This document shows, in pieces, positions 1 to 6,495 of a DNA stretch of 10,772 nucleotides; position 1 is the first letter of the stretch, and the number at the start of each line of letters is the position of its first letter. The DNA comes from an uncultured Eisenbergiella sp. (GTDB lineage Bacteria; Bacillota; Clostridia; Lachnospirales; Lachnospiraceae). The notes beneath the pieces are model-generated. The model had not been told where the DNA came from. It made no database searches and was given only the letters and a program-made list of their open reading frames with translations. The position numbers and the translations under genes are program-made. The stretch lies in contig CARDPF010000092.1 in the NCBI GenBank assembly GCA_948960675.1, forward strand, positions 1-10,772. The letters are read 5' to 3'.

Positions 1-1446
1 CAGGTAAGGACTATCCTTAACGTGTTTTCCAAGTTCCGTATATATTTCGTCAATTTTTTCCCAGTTACGGTTTGCATCCTTGAGTTCCAGTTCGTCATTG
101 CGGCCTTCCCAAAAGGCAAAATCAATTTTGTCTGCATCCTCGGAATAGGTATCCGGCTGATACTTATAGCCGTTTTCATCCAATGCGTACTGGCGGCCCT
201 CAATACCGTAGTTAATTAACCGGTAACACTCCGGGTCGTTGCAAAGGAGGTCATAAACCATCAGGGCCCGTTCCGGATTCTCGCTCGCGGCGGAAATGGC
301 CATTGTGCCGTGTACAACAGACTCATTCACAGCCCATCCCGTTTCTTCGCCGAACCAGAAGAAAGCCGTTTCCGCTTCCGGATCGTCCTGATAAATGGTA
401 TTGCTGGGAAGCGGGCTTACCAAATCGGTATAGGTCTGTGCATGGTGCTGGTCAACCGCGCTCTGGCCGATTCGGTACATGGCACGGGGATCGCTTGTGG
501 TATTGTTGAGCACATCTGTTCGCCAAACGCCGATTTCATCCCATTCTTTCATCAGCTTTCCCCATTCCACAAGTTCTTTTCCGTACTCCATCTGGGTATA
601 GATGACCTGATATTGCTCGTCCTCCCTGAAAGAGCAGGTACTGGCATCAAAATATCCATGTTCCGCATGGGATGCAATGTATCCGCCCATGCATTCCGAC
701 ACGGAAGCTCCAGCGTTCCTGTCCCAGGGAATCATATCCGGGAATGCTTCCTTACAATATTTAAAGTAAGTAGTCATGTCATCCCAGCTATGTACGCCGT
801 TCTCCAGCCCCGCTTTTTTCGCCCAGTCCAGACGGTAGATAAAACCATGGTTGGTACGCTGGGTATACCGGTCTTCCGGCATGAACATGATTTCACCGTT
901 ATATCGGCACATATCCCAGTGCTCGGGTGTCACCGCTTCCCAGGTGATGGGCGCATAGGTCTGTAACATTTCCTCGCTCAGGGGCATAAAAGCGCCATCC
1001 TTACACAGTGCCCACTCACTCATCCAGTCTGCCGCGCTGACAAGATCCACGGAACCGTCCATCTGCGTCAGGGTCAGCTGGTAGTTTGTCATATAATCCG
1101 TCCAGCCGATATAATAAACATCCAAATCGGCGTTGACTTTCTCGTTCAGGATCTTGTTTAGTTGTGCCAGTACATCGTCATTGGCCGTGTTGTTTGGCTT
1201 GTCGGCAATTGTCAGATAAGTTACCGTCACATGCTCGGATGTATCAATCCCGGAAGCTGCGGTATCCGCCTGTTCCCCGTTTTCAACGTTTTCCCCGGCA
1301 GATGCCGCATCCCCCGTGGGCACCTGTTCTTTCGTCACAGGTTCACTCCCTGCATCCGCAGTTCCAACGTCTGCATTGTTGCCGCAAGCGGCCATGCCGA
1401 CCGCCATCGCTGCGGACAACAATGCTGCAATCAGTTTCTTTTTCAT
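1..1446 (-). CDS. Extracellular sugar-binding lipoprotein of an ABC transporter (LplA/YtcQ type), 3' end outside window
   Basis: The reading frame is open for 482 codons from the ATG at 1446 to the left edge, so the C-terminus is missing. The start follows an AGGAGGT ribosome-binding site (1452-1458) by 5 nt. The protein begins MKKKLIAALLSAAMAVGMAAC, a lipoprotein signal peptide with lipobox MAAC; Cys21 would be lipidated, anchoring it outside the membrane. Residues 22-60 form a polar, acidic linker. The mature part starts with VTYLTIADKPNN and reads like family 1 solute-binding proteins. Residues around 400-440 (NPERALMVYDLL...INYGIEGRQY) resemble the C-terminal DUF3502-type part of LplA/YtcQ proteins. 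Family members usually have 500-560 residues, so about 20-80 are missing. It is the third gene after two permeases, which fits an LplB-LplC-LplA order. The substrate is probably an oligosaccharide or modified sugar, but it cannot be named from sequence. Confidence 0.9.
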   Translation of the reverse strand, partial: MKKKLIAALLSAAMAVGMAACGNNADVGTADAGSEPVTKEQVPTGDAASAGENVENGEQADTAASGIDTSEHVTVTYLTIADKPNNTANDDVLAQLNKILNEKVNADLDVYYIGWTDYMTNYQLTLTQMDGSVDLVSAADWMSEWALCKDGAFMPLSEEMLQTYAPITWEAVTPEHWDMCRYNGEIMFMPEDRYTQRTNHGFIYRLDWAKKAGLENGVHSWDDMTTYFKYCKEAFPDMIPWDRNAGASVSECMGGYIASHAEHGYFDASTCSFREDEQYQVIYTQMEYGKELVEWGKLMKEWDEIGVWRTDVLNNTTSDPRAMYRIGQSAVDQHHAQTYTDLVSPLPSNTIYQDDPEAETAFFWFGEETGWAVNESVVHGTMAISAASENPERALMVYDLLCNDPECYRLINYGIEGRQYALDENGYKYQPDTYSEDADKIDFAFWEGRNDELELKDANRNWEKIDEIYTELGKHVKDSPYL

Positions 1447-1482
1447 CTTTTACCTCCTACATTTTTTTATTATCACTCTGTT

Positions 1483-1532
1483 TGCACGTAACAGTTCAAA
1501 CAAGCCTGTCCTGTCCGGACTGTTACGTTGCA
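1483..1532 (-). promoter_or_regulatory. Intercistronic stem-loop between permease and binding-protein genes
   Basis: The arms TGCACGTAACAGT (1483-1495) and ACTGTTACGTTGCA (1519-1532) pair over 13 bp with one bulged T, around a 23-nt loop. It lies in the 122-nt gap between the LplC-type permease stop and the binding-protein start. No T-tract follows on the minus strand, so it is not a classic terminator. Hairpins in this position often stabilise or uncouple the binding-protein mRNA so that this protein is made in excess; that role is inference. A regulator-binding dyad is the alternative. Confidence 0.5.
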
Positions 1533-1568
1533 CAGATTTGTGACCCAAAATGATGCCCTGACGGCTTC

Positions 1569-2489
1569 TTAGCCTTTTACCGAGCCGACGGTAATGCCGC
1601 CGATAAAATACTTCTGAACGAAAGGATAAACCAATACGATGGGGCCTGTCGCAAGCACGGCGTTGGCCATTTTAACGCTTTCTGTCGGCAGATCCACGAC
1701 AGCGACATATTGGCTTGCCAGTGAATTCTTTAATGCCGCTGCTTTATTTACCACCTCATATAATGTGTACTGTAAAGGCTTTACGGAAACCTTGGATCCC
1801 AAAAAGATGGAGGAATTGTACCATTCGTTCCAGTAGCCCAACGCCAAAAACAGGCCGATCGTTGCCAGGGCAGGTTTGAGCATGGGTAAAATCAGGGAAA
1901 TAAAAATCCTCATATCCCCGGCCCCGTCAATCTTTCCGGATTCCGTTATTTCATGCGGAATGGACTTTACGAAATTTTTCATCAGAATGATCAGCCAGGG
2001 ATTCATCAGCAGAGGTAAAAATACCGCCAGATAGTTGTCTTTTAATTTGTAAGTCTGCGTCATTAACAAAAAGTAAGGAACCAGTCCGGCCCCGAACAAG
2101 CTGGTAAAATAAATGTAAAATGAAATCACATTCCGGAAAGGAAAATCCCTTCTTTGTAGGGCATAACCTGTCATGGAAATGATAATAAGCCCCAAAAATG
2201 TTCCGCCCGCCGTCATTGCAATTGTCAGCAAATAGGACTGCCAAATCATATTGCCTTTCATAACCATTTCATAGCCGATCATGGTAAATTCTTTCGGGAT
2301 CAGCGTAACCCCAAACTTGCGGATATAGTTTTCCGAAGTGAAAGAAGTGCTGACGATCATAGCAAACGGAATCACACAAGCGGCTGCGTAAAGCGTTACA
2401 ATCAAATATCCGAATCCCCGGATGAATAAATCGGAAGCCCCAAGCTTTACCTTGGTTCCCTGTTCCTCCAATATTGATTTTTTTGCCAT
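1569..2489 (-). CDS. Carbohydrate ABC transporter permease, LplC/YtcP type (MalG-like)
   Basis: 306 aa inner-membrane subunit that, with the partner permease, forms the channel for the sugar delivered by the binding protein. About six hydrophobic segments are visible (for example 26-48, 87-108, 120-143, 153-172, 201-220, 276-292). The EAA loop that contacts the ATPase is at about 180-207 and contains EITESGKIDGAG followed by LPMLKPALAT, the MalG-like pattern. The C-terminus ends FIGGITVGSVKG, typical of this subfamily. The ATG at 2489 follows a purine-rich GGGGAGGG site; the gap to the upstream permease gene is only 18 nt, so the two are surely cotranscribed. Length is normal for the family. 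The exact sugar is unknown. Confidence 0.93.
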   Translation of the reverse strand: MAKKSILEEQGTKVKLGASDLFIRGFGYLIVTLYAAACVIPFAMIVSTSFTSENYIRKFGVTLIPKEFTMIGYEMVMKGNMIWQSYLLTIAMTAGGTFLGLIIISMTGYALQRRDFPFRNVISFYIYFTSLFGAGLVPYFLLMTQTYKLKDNYLAVFLPLLMNPWLIILMKNFVKSIPHEITESGKIDGAGDMRIFISLILPMLKPALATIGLFLALGYWNEWYNSSIFLGSKVSVKPLQYTLYEVVNKAAALKNSLASQYVAVVDLPTESVKMANAVLATGPIVLVYPFVQKYFIGGITVGSVKG

Positions 2490-2507
2490 CCCTGTCCCTC
2501 CCCTTCC

Positions 2508-3446
2508 TTAAAATAAAGAATATTCCGGATCAATTTTCTTAACGGTAAAGTTTACGCCCATGACCATGATAAACCCGACAAGGGACTGATACAGACCAAC
2601 CGCAGATGCCGTCGAAAAATTGAAATCCTTCATAGTACTCCGGTATACGAAGGTTTCAATAATATCGGTGGTCGGAAATAAAATGGAATTTGCACCTATG
2701 ATATTGTAAAAAAGACCAAAGTTACCTTTAATAATGCCACCCAGCGAAAACAGGAGCAAAATAATAATCGTAGGCTTCAAAGAAGGCAGTAATATGTAAC
2801 GAATTCTTTGGAACCCGTTAGCGCCGTCTACCTTGGCCGCCTCTATCATTTCTGCGTCTATACCGCAGATTGCCGCAAAATAGACAATGGAATCATAACC
2901 TACGTTTTGCCAAAGGTTCACCAGCGGGATAATAATGGGCCAAACTTTGGGATCCGTATAAGGCAGCCATTTTTCATGTCCCAGACTTGTCAGGATCCTG
3001 CAAATTAAACCGGTATCGGAATTTAGGAGGTTAAAAACCAATAAGCCAACCAAAACATGTGAAATGAAATGCGGTAATAGCATGAGCGTCTGGGAAACTT
3101 TCTTGAAATATCTGCTTCTGATTTCATTTAATAAAATTGCAGTGGCAATTGCACAGATGTTGCCAAGGACGATAAACACAATGTTATACAAAATGGTATT
3201 TTTGGTGAGTTCCCAGAGTTTGCCGGAAGCCGCCATGAATTCAAAGTTCTTCAGACCAATAAAAGGACTGCCAAAAATACCTTTTTTCATGTTATAATTC
3301 ACAAATGCGACATAAATGCCCGGCATTGGCATATAGTTGAACAAAAAGAAAAATGCGACTGCCGGTATGCACATCAGCGTTAATGTACGATACTTATACA
3401 AGTTATGGAAAAAATCCCCCATTTTGGATATTTTTTTACTTTTCAT
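2508..3446 (-). CDS. Sugar ABC transporter permease, LplB/YteP type (MalF-like)
   Basis: 312 aa membrane permease, first gene of the operon. It starts MKSKKISKMGDFFHN, a cytoplasmic basic segment, followed by about six membrane segments (26-48, 85-106, 125-142, 170-192, 224-240, 283-301). The EAA loop at about 199-226 reads EMIEAAKVDGANGFQRIRYILLP, the signature contact with the ATPase subunit. The C-terminus KKIDPEYSLF is typical of LplB-like proteins. I chose the ATG at 3446 because AAGGAGGGG (3457-3465) lies 10 nt upstream. A longer reading from TTG at 3482 would encode the Shine-Dalgarno sequence itself as protein (KRRGR) and is unlikely. No ATPase gene is next to it, as in many Bacillota systems that share MsmX-type ATPases. 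Confidence 0.93.
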   Translation of the reverse strand: MKSKKISKMGDFFHNLYKYRTLTLMCIPAVAFFFLFNYMPMPGIYVAFVNYNMKKGIFGSPFIGLKNFEFMAASGKLWELTKNTILYNIVFIVLGNICAIATAILLNEIRSRYFKKVSQTLMLLPHFISHVLVGLLVFNLLNSDTGLICRILTSLGHEKWLPYTDPKVWPIIIPLVNLWQNVGYDSIVYFAAICGIDAEMIEAAKVDGANGFQRIRYILLPSLKPTIIILLLFSLGGIIKGNFGLFYNIIGANSILFPTTDIIETFVYRSTMKDFNFSTASAVGLYQSLVGFIMVMGVNFTVKKIDPEYSLF

Positions 3447-3484
3447 GAATTGCCTTCCCCTCCTTTTCCATTGCAACGACAATC

Positions 3485-3498
3485 TGCAATCGCTTTCA
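3485..3498 (-). promoter_or_regulatory. Candidate cre (CcpA) or LacI-family operator of the sugar transporter operon
   Basis: The minus strand reads TGAAAGCGATTGCA, which matches the catabolite-responsive-element pattern TGWAANCGNTNWCA at 13 of 14 positions (G replaces W at position 12) and is a near-palindrome around CG. It lies 39-52 nt upstream of the first permease start, downstream of a possible -10 box, the usual place for roadblock repression. A dedicated LacI-family regulator could bind the same shape; no such gene is in the window. Confidence 0.6.
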
Positions 3499-3514
3499 AT
3501 GACTTTATGATAGC

Positions 3515-3523
3515 ATTATCCCA
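3515..3523 (-). promoter_or_regulatory. Candidate extended -10 promoter for the sugar transporter operon
   Basis: The minus strand reads TGG-GATAAT, an extended -10 (TGn plus 5/6 match to TATAAT). No convincing -35 is seen at 17 bp, which extended -10 promoters can tolerate. Initiation would fall near 3508, placing the operator at 3485-3498 about +11 to +24. Confidence 0.4.
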
Positions 3524-3607
3524 TATAAAAATCAATCTCTTATTTTGCAATGCAATACATTTTGTATATTTTGCATAATTGCGGGATTCATTTTTGGCGT
3601 AATATGA

Positions 3608-3640
3608 CATTCCCCATAAAAATGTATCATGCGGGGAATG
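3608..3640. repeat. Perfect 8-bp inverted repeat CATTCCCC/GGGGAATG
   Basis: CATTCCCC (3608-3615) and GGGGAATG (3633-3640) are exact inverted copies around a 17-nt AT-rich loop. It lies in the AT-rich stretch upstream of the sugar transporter operon. It could be a regulator site or a hairpin; the sequence does not decide. Around it (3540-3600) the DNA is AT-rich, with possible promoter boxes on both strands but none convincing. Confidence 0.35.
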
Positions 3641-3802
3641 GAACTGTTTGCAGAAAAGCGGCCTGTGGACACAATGATGGAATGCTGATGCCGCCATGAA
3701 GCTGCCGGACAGCCATGCAGCGTTTGTAGGGGGAAATGGGGGAATTATGCCGGTGAAAGAAACGTGGAAAGAGTGTTGGAAATTGCGGTGCATAAAGTAT
3801 TT

Positions 3803-3825
3803 AAGCTGCCGGACGGCGGCTTTTT
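3803..3825 (+). terminator. Intrinsic terminator on the plus strand
   Basis: AAGCTGCC (3803-3810) pairs with GGCGGCTT (3815-3822), 8 bp with one G-T wobble, around a GGAC loop, and runs directly into five T (3821-3825). The signal is much poorer on the minus strand (a C-A mismatch and no T-tract). No confident plus-strand gene ends here, so it points to an unrecognised transcript in about 3580-3800. The same AAGCTGCCGGAC occurs at 3699-3710. Confidence 0.5.
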
Positions 3826-3994
3826 AAAATAAGTCGGCCTGCTGGATTTCCCGGATAATCAAGCCGGTTAAGTCCGGGTAAAGCGCCAAATAGTAGTTTG
3901 CCAGCCTGTCTGTCAATTCGTCAAAGCCAGCGCCGTCGGCGTTTTGGGCCTCCTCATTTTGGATAATTTGATTTATCTGTTGTTTGGGCGTCAT
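3824..3994 (-). CDS. Small acidic hypothetical protein, 56 aa
   Basis: The frame starts MTPKQQINQIIQNEEAQNAD and ends IREIQQADLF. Two likely helices (about 4-18 and 25-54) are joined by an Asn/Gly/Ala-rich turn. It has no signal peptide, membrane segment or Cys. The ATG at 3994 is preceded by AAAGAGGAA, placing the SD-like AGAGG about 8 nt upstream. A TACAAT box on the minus strand (4032-4027) could serve as its -10. Codon use looks like that of the neighbours. I do not recognise the family. It points the same way as the sugar operon but is separated from it by about 380 nt. At this length chance cannot be excluded, yet start, RBS and composition are coherent. Confidence 0.5.
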   Translation of the reverse strand: MTPKQQINQIIQNEEAQNADGAGFDELTDRLANYYLALYPDLTGLIIREIQQADLF

Positions 3995-4026
3995 ATGAAG
4001 TTCCTCTTTTTGGCAAAGTTTTTTCC

Positions 4027-4053
4027 ATTGTAGCGTATGGGGGAATCTACAAT
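4027..4053. promoter_or_regulatory. Inverted repeat ATTGTAG/CTACAAT carrying -10-like boxes on both strands
   Basis: ATTGTAG (4027-4033) and CTACAAT (4047-4053) are perfect 7-bp inverted repeats around a 13-nt spacer. Each arm contains TACAAT on one strand, a good -10 box. It lies about 33 nt upstream of the minus-strand small gene, so it may be that gene's promoter plus an operator. No clear -35 box accompanies either orientation. Confidence 0.35.
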
Positions 4054-4258
4054 CCTGATAATACGCGATACTTGTATTGCATACGCATAAAGGATTTTAC
4101 TGGCTAAGTTTTTGCTAAGGAATGGAGGGGAACCGTTAACGGTGGGTTAAGATTGGCCTGCGGGTATGGATGGGGATAAAAACCTATGTTAAGATCACGC
4201 TGTATGGCGCCAATCATTTTAAGTATGTCGCCTTAGACTACGGAAAGAAGGACAGGAT

Positions 4259-4405
4259 ATGGAAAATTTTATCAGTGTGGTTATGGTGGTTTTGATGGCA
4301 GTATTGGGTGGTGTTCCGACGGTTTATTTGGTGTTAAGCCTTCCGGTTGTTATTTTTCAGAAAATTTACGGAAAAATAAAATACGGGAAATCCCTGTATG
4401 ATTGA
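4259..4405 (+). CDS. Small membrane protein, 48 aa, unknown function
   Basis: The frame starts MENFISVVMVVLMAVLGGVP and ends KIKYGKSLYD. Residues 4-33 are one long hydrophobic stretch with Pro20 and Pro29, either one bent membrane helix or a hairpin; the tail 34-48 is basic (QKIYGKIKYGK), suggesting it faces the cytoplasm. An AAGGA ribosome-binding site precedes the ATG by 6 nt. Its place 273 nt upstream of KdpD/KdpE suggests a link to potassium or to the kinase, but it does not look like the classic 29-residue KdpF, and a promoter of their own separates kdpDE from it. Function unknown; a real gene is likely given the RBS and strongly patterned sequence. Confidence 0.65.
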   Translation: MENFISVVMVVLMAVLGGVPTVYLVLSLPVVIFQKIYGKIKYGKSLYD

Positions 4406-4437
4406 ATGACTTTTTGTCCACTGAGGGTAAGCATGTA

Positions 4438-4583
4438 GTTACTGTTCATGGGTCAGGAATGCGCATAAACTGCGCATTCCGTGAGAATATGATGCAGGAG
4501 TGAGGAGCGGTTTTTGCGAAGCAAAACTCAAAATACCGCCCCGAATCGTTACTGTGAGCGGCTTCCGGGCCGTGAACAGTAAC
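4438..4583. repeat. 146-bp composite hairpin element bounded by 14-bp inverted repeats (MITE- or REP-like)
   Basis: The ends are GTTACTGTTCATGG (4438-4451) and CCGTGAACAGTAAC (4570-4583), inverted copies with one mismatch. A third copy of the motif, GTTACTGTGAGCGG (4548-4561), forms a local hairpin with the right end (GTTACTGT/ACAGTAAC plus CGGC/GCCG). Inside are a perfect 10-bp hairpin GGAATGCGCA/TGCGCATTCC (4456-4480) and a nested hairpin, TTTTGC/GCAAAA (4512-4526) within GCGGT/ACCGC (4507-4539). No transposase is encoded. The layout resembles a non-autonomous mobile palindromic element. It lies just upstream of the kdpDE promoter. Confidence 0.55.
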
Positions 4584-4584
4584 A

Positions 4585-4598
4585 GCATGTATACATGC
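4585..4598. repeat. 14-bp perfect palindrome GCATGTATACATGC
   Basis: It follows the composite element by one base and lies 25 bp upstream of the -35 box of the kdpDE promoter. It could be an operator for that promoter or the outer part of the repeat element. No known regulator is assigned. Confidence 0.4.
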
Positions 4599-4622
4599 AA
4601 ACGCGGGATTCCTGCGGGGGTG

Positions 4623-4651
4623 TTGACTTCCGGTAAAAATGTGTTTACAAT
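4623..4651 (+). promoter_or_regulatory. Sigma-A promoter of kdpDE
   Basis: TTGACT (4623-4628) and TACAAT (4646-4651) are separated by exactly 17 bp; each matches consensus at 5 of 6 positions. Initiation near 4658 would give a leader of about 20 nt before the ATG at 4679. It makes the kinase/regulator operon independent of the small membrane gene upstream. Confidence 0.75.
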
Positions 4652-4678
4652 GGCGAAAACGGGGGGGAACATAAGGGC

Positions 4679-5758
4679 ATGATGCAGGCGGGCAGGGGCG
4701 GGAATATTCCCGGAAAATTATTTCTCAAAAATTGTGGTATAACGGCCGGGATTTTGGCGGTTGCAACGGCAGTATGTTTTCTGCTGCAAAAATTTGTGAC
4801 GACGGATACCCATGTGCCGCTTTTGTTTGTGCTGGCGGTTTTATTTGTATCGCGTTATACGGACGGCTATATTTACGGGATACTGGCGTCGATGATTGCG
4901 GTGATCGGGGTAAATTTTGTATTTACCTACCCGTATTTTGCGCTGAATTTTACGATTACGGGATATCCGCTGACTTTTCTTGCCATGCTGGCCGTGGCGG
5001 TGAGCGTCAGCACCCTGACCACGCAGATAAAGCGGCAGGAGCAGGTTCGCCTGGAGGCAGAAAAAGAGAAGATGCGGGGAAATCTGCTTCGTGCGGTTTC
5101 CCACGATATCCGCACACCGCTGACCTCCGTTTTGGGTTCCGCAACAGGAATCATGGAGAACTATGACGCGCTCACGAAAGAAAAAAAGCTGGAACTGCTT
5201 AAAGACATTGTGGAGGAAGCCCAGTGGCTGATACGCGTGGTGGAAAATTTGCTGTCCGTCACAAGGATACATGGGGACAGCACGCAGATTACGACCTGTG
5301 AAGAGGTGGTGGAGGAAGTGATCGGCGGCGCTGTGGTAAAATTCCAAAAAAGATTTCCGGAGGCTGTTGTGGAAGTGGAAATGCCGCCGGAGGTTCTTCT
5401 TGTGCCCATGGATGGCATTTTAATTGAACAGGTATTGGTAAATTTGATGGAAAATGCCATGTTGCACGGGGAAACAACAAAAAAAGTGCGCATAGTCGTC
5501 CTCTGTAGTGCGCAGCGGGTGGATTTTTCCGTGGAGGATGACGGAGGGGGAATCCGGGAGTCTGTACTTCCCCATATATTTGACGAGAACCTGCAGTCCC
5601 GGGAAGGAAAAACTTATGATTCCAAAAAGAACATGGGGATCGGGCTTTCGGTATGCATGAGCATCGTGCGGGCGCACAAAGGAAATATGACGGCGAAGAA
5701 TCTGGACGGAGGGGGAGCATGTGTGACCTTCTGGCTGCCGAGGGAGGAAGAAATCTGA
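4679..5758 (+). CDS. kdpD: KdpD-like sensor histidine kinase lacking the N-terminal KdpD/USP half
   Basis: 359 aa membrane kinase that would phosphorylate the regulator encoded next. Four hydrophobic segments at about 20-40, 46-58, 64-83 and 97-116 form the DUF4118-type membrane module of KdpD. Then come the phosphoacceptor box RAVSHDIRTPLTS with His142, the N-box NLMENAMLHG (255-264), the G1 box DDGGGI (287-292), HIFDEN (299-304) and the G2 box MGIGLS (319-324). Enterobacterial KdpD has about 890 residues, with a Walker-type KdpD domain and a USP domain before the membrane part; here both are absent and only a 20-residue tail precedes the first helix. This short form is frequent in Clostridia. 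The ATG at 4679 lies about 20 nt after the predicted transcript start; the RBS is weak (GGGGGGG or AAGGG), and ATG 4682 is equally possible. The kdpE start follows its stop by 1 nt. Confidence 0.88.
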   Translation: MMQAGRGGNIPGKLFLKNCGITAGILAVATAVCFLLQKFVTTDTHVPLLFVLAVLFVSRYTDGYIYGILASMIAVIGVNFVFTYPYFALNFTITGYPLTFLAMLAVAVSVSTLTTQIKRQEQVRLEAEKEKMRGNLLRAVSHDIRTPLTSVLGSATGIMENYDALTKEKKLELLKDIVEEAQWLIRVVENLLSVTRIHGDSTQITTCEEVVEEVIGGAVVKFQKRFPEAVVEVEMPPEVLLVPMDGILIEQVLVNLMENAMLHGETTKKVRIVVLCSAQRVDFSVEDDGGGIRESVLPHIFDENLQSREGKTYDSKKNMGIGLSVCMSIVRAHKGNMTAKNLDGGGACVTFWLPREEEI

Positions 5759-5759
5759 A

Positions 5760-6464
5760 ATGGATGTGAAGGACAGGGTGGTCATTGTGGAGGATGACAA
5801 AAGCATCCGCAATTTTATCCGGGCCGTTTTGGAGGCCAATCATTATGATGTGGAGACGGCGGACAGCGGGGCAGAGGCATATAGCCTGATCACTTCCCGG
5901 TGTCCGGACTTGGTGATTTTGGATCTCGGCCTTCCGGATATGGACGGGGTAAAAGTCCTGCAGCGTGTGCGGGAGTGGTCTTCCATGCCGGTTATCGTGG
6001 TTTCGGCGCGCACCCATGAAAAGGATAAGGTGGAGGCGCTGGATTTGGGGGCGGACGATTATATCACAAAGCCCTTTGGCACATCGGAACTGCTGGCGAG
6101 GATCCGCACCGCAATCCGCCATTCCCGTTCTTCCTACCCTTCCCCCAACGGGGGGCCGGGGGGACGCTACTGCGTGGGCGGACTGGTGATAGACTATGAT
6201 AAGCACCGGGTTTTTGTGGACGGAAAAGATGCCAATTTGACGCAGAACGAGTTCAAGCTGGTGGGGATTTTGGGAAAATACGCCGGGAAGGTGCTGACGT
6301 ATGACTTTTTGATCCGGGAAATCTGGGGGCCGAACATGGGAAACAATAACCGGATTTTGCGTGTCAATATGGCCAATATCCGGCGCAAATTGGAAAAAAC
6401 ACCGGCCCAGCCCCAATATATTTTTACCGAAGTGGGGGTCGGCTACCGGATGCTGGACGCATGA
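5760..6464 (+). CDS. kdpE: KdpE-type response regulator, OmpR family
   Basis: 234 aa DNA-binding regulator. The receiver domain (about 5-120) has the acidic pocket Glu11/Asp12, phosphoacceptor Asp55 in LVILDLGLPDMDG, Ser82 and Lys104 in DDYITKPFG. The winged-helix domain (about 135-232) contains LTQNEFKLV, GKVLTYDFLIREIWGPN and the end TEVGVGYRM, all close to KdpE. REWSSMPVIVVSAR and IWGPN are specific KdpE-like strings. It starts 1 nt after the kinase stop; GGAGG lies about 12 nt upstream. In known systems KdpE activates the kdpFABC potassium pump under K+ limitation or osmotic stress; no pump gene lies in the window, so the target must be elsewhere or different. A long hairpin terminator follows. 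Confidence 0.92.
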   Translation: MDVKDRVVIVEDDKSIRNFIRAVLEANHYDVETADSGAEAYSLITSRCPDLVILDLGLPDMDGVKVLQRVREWSSMPVIVVSARTHEKDKVEALDLGADDYITKPFGTSELLARIRTAIRHSRSSYPSPNGGPGGRYCVGGLVIDYDKHRVFVDGKDANLTQNEFKLVGILGKYAGKVLTYDFLIREIWGPNMGNNNRILRVNMANIRRKLEKTPAQPQYIFTEVGVGYRMLDA

Positions 6465-6495
6465 CGTTTTGGCGGTGTCTTATCCGCAGATTTGT

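Noticed and set aside
310..966. Plus-strand frame of 218 codons
   Set aside because: It is antisense to the binding-protein gene, which has a signal peptide, RBS and 482 open codons.
3447..3482. N-terminal extension of the LplB-type permease from TTG at 3482
   Set aside because: The extra 12 codons run through the AAGGAGGGG ribosome-binding site; the ATG at 3446 is better placed.
3443..3793. Minus-strand frame of 116 codons upstream of the permease
   Set aside because: It overlaps the operator, the likely promoter and the permease RBS, has an unnatural composition rich in His, Phe and Cys, and lacks an RBS.
3689..3829. Plus-strand frame ending VFKLPDGGFLK
   Set aside because: The end looks protein-like, but the frame has no convincing start or RBS, and no family was recognised; it may be a remnant.
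4060..4258. c-di-AMP (ydaO) or other potassium-linked riboswitch before the small membrane gene
   Set aside because: Looked for because of the KdpDE context, but no conserved core sequence was recognised.
4439..4682. Open frames on both strands across the hairpin cluster
   Set aside because: They arise from the inverted repeats and have no RBS; the plus frame overlaps the kdpDE promoter and start.
5289..6416. Long minus-strand frame (375 codons) opposite kdpD/kdpE
   Set aside because: It is antisense to two genes with full motif sets, and its Pro/His/Arg-rich composition is typical of a GC-rich shadow frame.
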